Source: JACVRW01 sp963733885
GTDB lineage: Bacteria; Actinomycetota; Thermoleophilia; Solirubrobacterales; Thermoleophilaceae
Length of the DNA: 64,000 nucleotides
Direction of reading: 5' to 3'
Assembly: GCA_963733885.1 (NCBI GenBank)
Contig: CAVTES010000006.1
Location: forward strand, 124,001 to 188,000
Shown in pieces: positions 57,505 through 64,000 of this stretch; the first letter of the stretch is position 1, and each line of letters begins with the position of its first letter. Made by a program: the position numbers and the translations under genes. A model generated the notes under the pieces. That model searched no databases and was not told where the DNA came from. It saw nothing but the letters and a program-made list of their open reading frames with translations.

Positions 57505-58307
57505 GCGCCAAGGAGCGAGCGCGGCTTCCCGACAGCGCGTTCGCCTACATCGACTCGAGTGGCAAGCGGCGGCTGCCGATCCACGACGCGTCACATGTCC
57601 GGAATGCCCTGGCGCGCTTCGGTCAGGTGGCGTTCGAGGACGAGGCTGCGCGGGACAGGGCCCGCAGTCGGCTGCTCAGGGCGGCCAAGAAACACGGGAT
57701 CATGCCCATCGGGTTCATCAGCTCTCAGCTGCAGCCGGATCGGGGGCTGCCGACGGGCAACGTCACGTTCCTGCTTAGCGACATCGAGGGGTCGACCGGC
57801 CTGCTCGCCCGCCTCGGGGACGAGTATGCGCTCGTGCTCGCCGACGTCCGCCGCCGCGTCCGCACCGCGGTGCAGCGCGCCGGCGGGCGTGTCGTCTCGG
57901 CCCGCGGTGACGACACCTTCGCGGTGTTCGCGCCCGCCCCCGCCGCCCTGGAGGGCGCCCTTGCGATCCAACGGGCCATGCGGGCGGACCCCTGGCCGGG
58001 CGGCGGCGAGGTGCGACTGCGCATCGGCCTCCATCGCGGCCGTCCGCAGCTCACCGACACCGGCTACGTGGGCCTCTCGGTCCACGCCGCCGCTCGGATC
58101 TGCTTCGCGGCGCACGGCGGCCAGATCGTGTTGTCCTCCGCCGTCCGAGCGGCGGTGGGAGAGTCGATCCCGGAGGGGATCGACCTCACCAGCCTGGGCG
58201 CATGGCGGTTCCGCGGACTGCCGGAGGCGCACGAGATGTTCCAGGTGGACGCTCCCGACCTGCCCGCCGGCTTTCCCCCGCTGCGCTCGGCCGTCTCCGC
58301 CGACTGA
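57492..58307 (+). CDS. Class III nucleotide cyclase with DUF6582-like N-terminal domain
   Basis: 271 residues from the ATG at 57492. The N-terminal about 75 residues (LSAKERARLPDSAFAYIDSS, LPIHDASHVRNALARFGQV, RAAKKHGI) match the small DUF6582-type domain known from phage-like and stress proteins. The C-terminal class III cyclase (about 88-260) has metal-binding D97 (FLLSDIEGSTGLL) and D140 (ARGDDTFAVF), then GLHRGRPQLTDTGYVGLSVH and ARICFAAHGGQIVLSSAV. The fold and GST motif are complete. The product (cAMP or cGMP) is not decidable. A fusion of these two domains is unusual. The zinc-ribbon gene overlaps upstream. Confidence 0.75.
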   Translation: MATLSAKERARLPDSAFAYIDSSGKRRLPIHDASHVRNALARFGQVAFEDEAARDRARSRLLRAAKKHGIMPIGFISSQLQPDRGLPTGNVTFLLSDIEGSTGLLARLGDEYALVLADVRRRVRTAVQRAGGRVVSARGDDTFAVFAPAPAALEGALAIQRAMRADPWPGGGEVRLRIGLHRGRPQLTDTGYVGLSVHAAARICFAAHGGQIVLSSAVRAAVGESIPEGIDLTSLGAWRFRGLPEAHEMFQVDAPDLPAGFPPLRSAVSAD

Positions 58308-58314
58308 CGCCTCC

Positions 58315-58385
58315 ATGGACCGCGTGACCTCTCGCGACGGCACCCCGATCGCATTCGAGCGCATTGGGCGGGGCCTCCCCATACG
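58315..58385 (+). pseudogene. N-terminal remnant of an alpha/beta hydrolase
   Basis: ATG 58315 begins DRVTSRDGTPIAFERIGRGL, then PIRP, the first strand pair of small alpha/beta hydrolases (TSxDGTxIAFExxGxGPP). The frame continues but the expected VLVHG segment does not follow. The rest is the tail of the convergent SnoaL gene. Only about 24 codons are left. Confidence 0.45.
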
Positions 58386-58410
58386 GCCTCAGGGCATGAC
58401 ACTTGACCGC

Positions 58411-58793
58411 TCAGCCTTCGAACGCGCGGCGCGTCCCGCCGCCCGGATGCCTGTCCACCTGGTAGGTCACCAGCCGGCAGATCTTGTCGCCGCGGAAGTG
58501 GAAGACGTCGCAGAAGAGGGCGTCGAGCCGGCCGCCGTCTTTCAGCGCGGCCTGAACGGCGCCCTCGGCCACCACCACGTCGCCCTCCTCGACGAGTCTG
58601 GTCAGCTGGATGTCCGGCAGGCCGGGTGAGGCTTCGTTCGTGATTGCTCCATCGAAGGCCTCGATCCCGCTCAGTGAGAAGAGCGGTGGCATCTCCCACC
58701 CGACGTCGTCGGTGAGGCACCCCAGGATCATCTCGTGGTCCCCGGTCCGGAACCCCTCGACGTAGCGCTCGACGACGCGCTTGCGGTCGGTCA

Positions 58794-58794
<1 letters not shown>
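58411..58794 (-). CDS. SnoaL-like (NTF2-fold) protein
   Basis: 127 residues. The NTF2-like fold is recognisable from ERYVEGFRTGDHEMILGCLT, DDVGWEMPPLFSLSGIEAF, GDVVVAEGAVQAALKDGGR and FHFRGDKICRLVTYQ. Such proteins are small isomerases, hydrolases or ligand-binding domains. The active-site residues cannot be assigned. It starts exactly at the glmS stop (the A of ATG is shared), so it is co-translated with glmS. Confidence 0.8.
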
Positions 58795-60626
<1,832 letters not shown>

Positions 60627-60636
60627 GAGAAGGTCC

Positions 60637-61974
60637 TCAGCCTAATTCTGCCTTTACCAAGTTCGCCAGACGATCAACGATCTCCTGGCACTCCTCCTCA
60701 CGCGGGGCCTCCACCATCACCCTCACGAGCGGCTCGGTCCCCGACGGCCGCACCAGCACCCGGCCACGTCCCTCCAGGCGGGCCGACTCCTCGTCCACGG
60801 CGGCCCACACCTCCGCGGCGCCATCGAGCGCGTCGCGGTCTGCCACGCGCACGTTCACAAGGCGCTGCGGCAGCTTCTCCATCGCGTCGCGGTCGGCGAG
60901 GTCGCGGTCGCCGAGCGCCTCCAGCGCCAGCAGCGCCGCCGCCGTGCCGTCACCGGCCGGCACGAAGCCCGTGTCGATTATGTGGCCGGACTGCTCCCCG
61001 CCGAGCGCCCAGCCTCGCCTCAGCAGCTCCGCCAGCACGTACCGGTCGCCCACCTGGGTCGTGGCGACCTCCACGCCGTGATCGCGCATCGAACGGTGAA
61101 AGCCGTAGTTGGTCATGACCGTCACGGCCACGCCGGGGCCGGGCAGGCGGTCAAGCCCGCGCAGGTGGACCGCGGCGAGCGCCATCAGCTCGTCGCCGTC
61201 GACCACGACGCCGTTCCGGTCCACCGCCAGCACGCGGTCGCCGTCGCCGTCGAAGGCAAACCCCACATCGTGGCCCTCCATGTGGGCGGCGAGCTCCTCC
61301 ACGTGAGTCGAGCCGCAGCCGCGGTTGATGTTGCGGCCGTCGGGCTCTACCGCCACGGCGTGCACCTCCGCGCCGAGGCGCCGGAAGATCTCCGGGGCGA
61401 CGCGGTGCGTGGCCCCGTTCGCGCAGTCGAGCAGCACTCGGCGGCCGGACAGATCGAGGTCGGCGAAGCGCGCCTCGATCTCGCGCAGGTAGTCGCCGGC
61501 CGCGCCGTGCAGCTCGCGCACGCGCCCAATGCGCCCGGTGGAAGGCTCGTCGATCAGGCGCTCGATCTCGGCCTCCTGGTCGTCGTCGAGCTTGGTGCCC
61601 TCGGGTCCGATGAACTTGATGCCGTTGTCCGCGTACGGGTTGTGCGAGGCGGACACCACCGCGGCGAGGTCGAAGCCGAAGCGGCGCGTGAGCAGCGAAG
61701 CTCCGGGCGTGGGGAGCACGCCACCGAGGAGCGCGTGCCCGCCCGCCGCCGCGACGCCCGCTGCGAGCGCCGCCTCGAGCATCTCGCCCGATTCGCGCGT
61801 GTCCCTGACGATCAGGACCTGCGGGGTCTCGGCGCTCGAGATGCGGGTGGCCGCGCGGCCCAGAGCTGTTGCCAGCTCGGCCGTGAGGAACTCGCCGGCG
61901 ACGCCGCGAACGCCGTCCGTACCGAAGAGCTTGCGGGGGCCGCCCCCCACCGCGAGGCGCCCGCCGCCTTCCAC
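60637..61974 (-). CDS. glmM: Phosphoglucosamine mutase
   Basis: 445 residues from a GTG at 61974 (an in-frame GTG at 61950 is closer to the usual KLFGTDGVRG start). The catalytic phospho-Ser is S110 in VVSASHNPYADNGIKF, the Mg loop is FAFDGDGDRVLAVDRNG, and GEQSGHIIDTGF and RPSGTEPLVRVMVEA follow. It converts glucosamine 6-phosphate to glucosamine 1-phosphate. It lies 9 bases after rpsI, in the known actinobacterial order rplM-rpsI-glmM, then glmS. Confidence 0.96.
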   Translation of the reverse strand: MEGGGRLAVGGGPRKLFGTDGVRGVAGEFLTAELATALGRAATRISSAETPQVLIVRDTRESGEMLEAALAAGVAAAGGHALLGGVLPTPGASLLTRRFGFDLAAVVSASHNPYADNGIKFIGPEGTKLDDDQEAEIERLIDEPSTGRIGRVRELHGAAGDYLREIEARFADLDLSGRRVLLDCANGATHRVAPEIFRRLGAEVHAVAVEPDGRNINRGCGSTHVEELAAHMEGHDVGFAFDGDGDRVLAVDRNGVVVDGDELMALAAVHLRGLDRLPGPGVAVTVMTNYGFHRSMRDHGVEVATTQVGDRYVLAELLRRGWALGGEQSGHIIDTGFVPAGDGTAAALLALEALGDRDLADRDAMEKLPQRLVNVRVADRDALDGAAEVWAAVDEESARLEGRGRVLVRPSGTEPLVRVMVEAPREEECQEIVDRLANLVKAELG

Positions 61975-61982
61975 TGGCCGCG

Positions 61983-63188
61983 CTAGCGCTTCGAGAACTG
62001 CGGCCGCTTTCGCGCCTTCTTGAGGCCGGCCTTCTTGCGCTCCTTCACGCGCGGGTCGCGCGTGAGGTAGCCGCGGCGCTTGAGCTCGCCGCGCAGGGCG
62101 GGATCGGCCTCCACCAGCGCGCGGGCGATGCCGTGCCGCAGCGCGGTCGCCTGGGCGGAGACGCCGCCGCCGTGGATGCGCGCCACCACGTCCATTCGGG
62201 TCTGGTACCCGGCCGCCTCGAGCGGCTGGCGCGCAAGGCGCTGGAGCCTGACGCGCGGGAAGAACTCGTCGAGGTGCCGCCCGTTGACGCTGTAGGTGCC
62301 CTCGCCCGGCTTGAGGATCACGCGCGCGACAGCGCTCTTGCGCTTCCCGGTCGCGTTGTAGCGGGCGTCGGCCGCCAGGTCGAGCGGCGTGTGCACGACC
62401 GGCTCGGGCTCAGCCGGGACCTCCGCGACCTCCTCGTCGCCCGGCTCGGGGGCCTCGTAGTCCTCCGCCTCGGCGTACTGCGCGTACTCGCTGTCCTCGC
62501 GCGGGGTCTCCTCGAGCACGAGATCGGGCTCGAGGTGCATGCCCGGGATGACCTCCTCCTCGCGCTCGTCCGAACGCCGCTCGCGGCGCGGACGGCGCTC
62601 GCGCGGGGGTCGGTCTTCGTCGGGGACGTCCGAAGCGGGCTCCCCTTCGGCGCCCTCCTCGGCGACGGGCTCCCCAGCGGTCGGCTCCTCGGCGGCCGGC
62701 TCCTCGGCGGCCGGCTCCCCAGCGGCCGGCTCCTCGGCGGCCGGCTCCTCGGCGGCCGGCTCCCCAGCGGCCGGCTCCTCCGCGGCCGGCTCCTCGGCGA
62801 CAGGCTCGCCCGCGGCGGGCACGCCGGCCGGGGCCTCCTCGGCCACAGGCTCCTCAGCCGCGGGCTCCTCCGGAGCAGGCTCATCCGAAGCAGGCTCCTC
62901 AGCCGCGGGCTCCTCGGCGACCGGCTCCTCAGCCGCGGGCTCCTCCGTAGCAGGCTCCTCCGTGGCCGGCTCCTCGGCGACAGGCTCCTCAGCCGCGGGC
63001 TCCTCAGCCGCGGGCTCCTCTGAAGCGGGCTCGTCACCCTCCGGCTCCTCGGCCTGGCCGCCGCCGCTACGCGCGACGAGGTCCTCCATGCCCTCGATCT
63101 CGGGGCCGACAGCCTCGCTCTCGCGAGCCTCCTCCTCCGGCGCGCCGGACTCCGGCTCCTGGGGCAGGTCGTCGCGCTCCTCGGCCAT
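61983..63188 (-). CDS. rpsI: Ribosomal protein uS9 with a giant acidic N-terminal extension
   Basis: 401 residues, three times the normal 130. Residues about 277-401 are a complete uS9: ATGKRKSAVARVILKPGEG, RIHGGGVSAQATALRHGIAR, RDPRVKERKKAGLKKARKRP and the conserved C-terminal QFSKR. Residues 1-276 are an acidic, disordered arm. A run of EEPAAEEP/GEPAAEEP units occupies about 50-185, a basic patch RPPRERRPRRERR lies near 195, and an acidic Tyr/Glu-rich stretch follows. Many actinobacterial uS9 proteins carry a short acidic head, but not of this length. It is co-translated with rplM (ATGA). Confidence 0.93.
   Translation of the reverse strand: MAEERDDLPQEPESGAPEEEARESEAVGPEIEGMEDLVARSGGGQAEEPEGDEPASEEPAAEEPAAEEPVAEEPATEEPATEEPAAEEPVAEEPAAEEPASDEPAPEEPAAEEPVAEEAPAGVPAAGEPVAEEPAAEEPAAGEPAAEEPAAEEPAAGEPAAEEPAAEEPTAGEPVAEEGAEGEPASDVPDEDRPPRERRPRRERRSDEREEEVIPGMHLEPDLVLEETPREDSEYAQYAEAEDYEAPEPGDEEVAEVPAEPEPVVHTPLDLAADARYNATGKRKSAVARVILKPGEGTYSVNGRHLDEFFPRVRLQRLARQPLEAAGYQTRMDVVARIHGGGVSAQATALRHGIARALVEADPALRGELKRRGYLTRDPRVKERKKAGLKKARKRPQFSKR
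62636..63035 (-). repeat. 15-18-base coding repeats for EEPAAEEP units in rpsI
   Basis: Roughly 400 bases of imperfect tandem repeats of the type GGCTCCTCGGCGGCC and GGCTCCTCAGCCGCG (plus-strand reading), coding for A/E/P units. The copies differ at third positions (GCC/GCG/GCT, GAG), so they have diverged and are under coding constraint. Unit-length variation between strains is likely. Confidence 0.8.
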
Positions 63189-63622
63189 CAGCTGGGTACC
63201 TCCATCGGCTCGGGCTTCTGTGCGGCGTGCGGGTGGTCCGGCCCCGAATAGATCTTCAGCTTGCGAAGCTGCGCGCGACCCAGCCGGTTGCGGGGCAGCA
63301 TCCCCTTGACGGCGAGCCGGATCACCTCCTCGGGGCGGCGCGCGAGCATCTCCTCGAGCGTGCGGCTGCGGAGGCCGCCCGGGTAGCCCGAGTGCCTGTA
63401 GTAGCGCTTCTCCTCGCGCTTGTTGCCGGACACCGCGATCTTCTCGGCGTTGATCACTATCACGAAGTCGCCCACATCCACGTGCGGCGTGTACTCGGGC
63501 TTGCGCTTCCCGCGCAGGGCGTCGGCGATCCGGGTCGCGAGCCGGCCGAGCGTCCGGCCGCTCGCGTCGACGACGAGCCAGTTGCGCTCGCGCGAAGCAG
63601 GTGTCGCCACGTAGGTCTTCAT
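63188..63622 (-). CDS. rplM: Ribosomal protein uL13
   Basis: 144 residues, normal length: KTYVATPASRERNWLVVDAS, GRLATRIADALRGKRKPEYT, PHVDVGDFVIVINAEKIAVS, HSGYPGGLRSRTLEEMLARR and GMLPRNRLGRAQLRKLKIY, all conserved. It is the first gene of rplM-rpsI-glmM-glmS. A leader of about 100-150 bases with two hairpins lies upstream. Binding of the protein to its own leader is known in other bacteria and is possible here. Confidence 0.97.
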   Translation of the reverse strand: MKTYVATPASRERNWLVVDASGRTLGRLATRIADALRGKRKPEYTPHVDVGDFVIVINAEKIAVSGNKREEKRYYRHSGYPGGLRSRTLEEMLARRPEEVIRLAVKGMLPRNRLGRAQLRKLKIYSGPDHPHAAQKPEPMEVPS

Positions 63623-63641
63623 GTCAAGGGTGCCGCGCCGC

Positions 63642-63689
63642 AGGCACTCGGCTCGTGCCCGGCCGCATGCGCTCGGCTCGGCCGAGTGC
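63642..63689 (-). promoter_or_regulatory. Two hairpins in the rplM leader
   Basis: A 9-bp stem GCGCTCGGC/GCCGAGTGC (63669-63677/63681-63689, with a 3-base loop and one G-U) and a 5-bp stem GGCAC/GTGCC (about 63642-63659). Both lie between the rplM start and its probable promoter. They may be part of a ribosomal-protein leader. No known consensus is matched. Confidence 0.35.
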
Positions 63690-63746
63690 GCGCGGAATGT
63701 TATCCGGCGCAGATCGATCTCCGCGGCCGGGCAGAGAGTGTAGAGC

Positions 63747-63774
63747 TTCGATCAGCCAATTGCGGGTATATAGT
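63747..63774 (+). promoter_or_regulatory. Probable promoter for the riboswitch transcript
   Basis: TTCGAT (63747-63752), 16-base spacer, TATAGT (63769-63774), in an A+T-rich spot (CAATTGCGGGTATATAG) of an otherwise G+C-rich leader. The predicted start near 63781 is just before the riboswitch. Confidence 0.5.
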
Positions 63775-63794
63775 GCCCGCCGTCATTCATAGCC

Positions 63795-63950
63795 TGCCGA
63801 GTCCCCACCGGCCAAATGCCGTAGCCGGAGGGGAGCGGGGGAACCGTTCGGAGGCCGTCGAACCAGGTCTCCGAGGGGCGAATCCACCGGACTGTCCCGG
63901 AGGTAGCGCCGCTCTTCAGGCGCGAGCCCGTCAGCTAACCCCGTAGGCCG
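63795..63950 (+). ncRNA. c-di-AMP riboswitch (ydaO/yuaA type)
   Basis: The sequence carries the conserved blocks of the class in order: AATGCCGTAGCCGG near 63815, GCGGGGGAACC near 63835-63848, GAGGGGCGAATCC near 63870-63885, GGTAGCGCCGCTC near 63901, and the diagnostic GTCAGCTAACCCCGTAGGC (63930-63948). In actinobacteria this switch normally controls peptidoglycan hydrolases or resuscitation factors (NlpC/P60, Rpf, M23). The regulated gene lies beyond the right edge. A GGAGGA at 63965-63970 is a possible ribosome site for it. Confidence 0.85.
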
Positions 63951-64000
63951 GAAGAAGAGAGGCCGGAGGAGTTGCGAGAAACCCACCTTGCCGCGAGCCG

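Noticed and set aside
62636..63035. CRISPR-like regular repeats
   Set aside because: The repeats are in frame, code for Ala/Glu/Pro units of rpsI and have no spacers.

Overview
The window is about 70% G+C, densely coded and almost free of mobile DNA. It looks like chromosome from a deep-branching actinobacterium, most likely class Thermoleophilia (Solirubrobacterales/Gaiellales type). Pointers are a type VII (ESX/WXG100) secretion locus, OpcA next to zwf, a fused transaldolase/glucose-6-phosphate isomerase, a very long acidic extension on ribosomal protein uS9, an A2-type haem-copper oxidase and an actinobacterial-style c-di-AMP riboswitch. The taxonomic call is inference from gene content and order, not from a marker phylogeny.

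Layout. 1-10992: type VII secretion island. The EccC ATPase runs off the left edge on the minus strand. Two near-identical WXG100 genes flank two frameshifted pseudogenes (SseB-like and CopD-like). A tightly coupled plus-strand operon follows: EspC-like protein, WXG-headed toxin, probable immunity protein, SseB-like protein, second EspC-like protein, second large WXG effector and a lipoprotein. 11080-13534: FAD oxidase, a truncated beta-sandwich remnant and a VOC protein. 13861-23117 (minus): pentose-phosphate/glycolysis operon ROK glucokinase-tkt-tal/pgi-gnd-zwf-opcA, with 4-base overlaps or tiny gaps and no 6-phosphogluconolactonase. 23180-30227: mixed small-metabolism genes including a second ROK kinase, GST, a DUF5519 protein, ACC deaminase, a cupin with a perfect palindrome upstream, a BKACE enzyme, and SRPBCC and YceI remnants. 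30256-33758 (minus): two-component system plus ABC-2 exporter. 33778-37250: UBP zinc finger, murein endopeptidase, galactokinase and a secreted protein with three copies of an unfamiliar Cys-containing repeat.

37324-44426: terminal-oxidase cluster with subunits II, I (A2-type) and III, a subunit-IV-like membrane protein, two single-helix microproteins, a tandem-duplicated USP-like protein, CBS and AraC-type regulators and a dihaem lipoprotein cytochrome c. 44423-50005: glycosyltransferase, small zinc-ribbon, lipoprotein and secreted proteins, infA, a cold-shock protein, enoyl-CoA hydratase and a HIT protein. 50140-55860 (minus): corA-cca-alr-CBS-nnr-acpS, mostly overlapping. 55888-58307: a soluble histidine kinase and, divergently, a zinc-ribbon protein and a class III nucleotide cyclase, separated by a 170-nt almost fully self-complementary element that looks like an unassigned structured RNA. 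58411-63622 (minus): SnoaL-like protein, glmS, glmM, rpsI and rplM. 63747-64000: a promoter and a c-di-AMP (ydaO-type) riboswitch reading rightwards into a gene outside the window.

The strongest candidates for something new are the 170-nt hairpin RNA, the approximately 276-residue acidic repeat arm fused to uS9, the type VII effector/immunity cassettes, and the three-repeat secreted protein. Several short fragments (SseB, CopD, SRPBCC, YceI, alpha/beta hydrolase) show one-base frame changes or truncation and are reported as pseudogenes.
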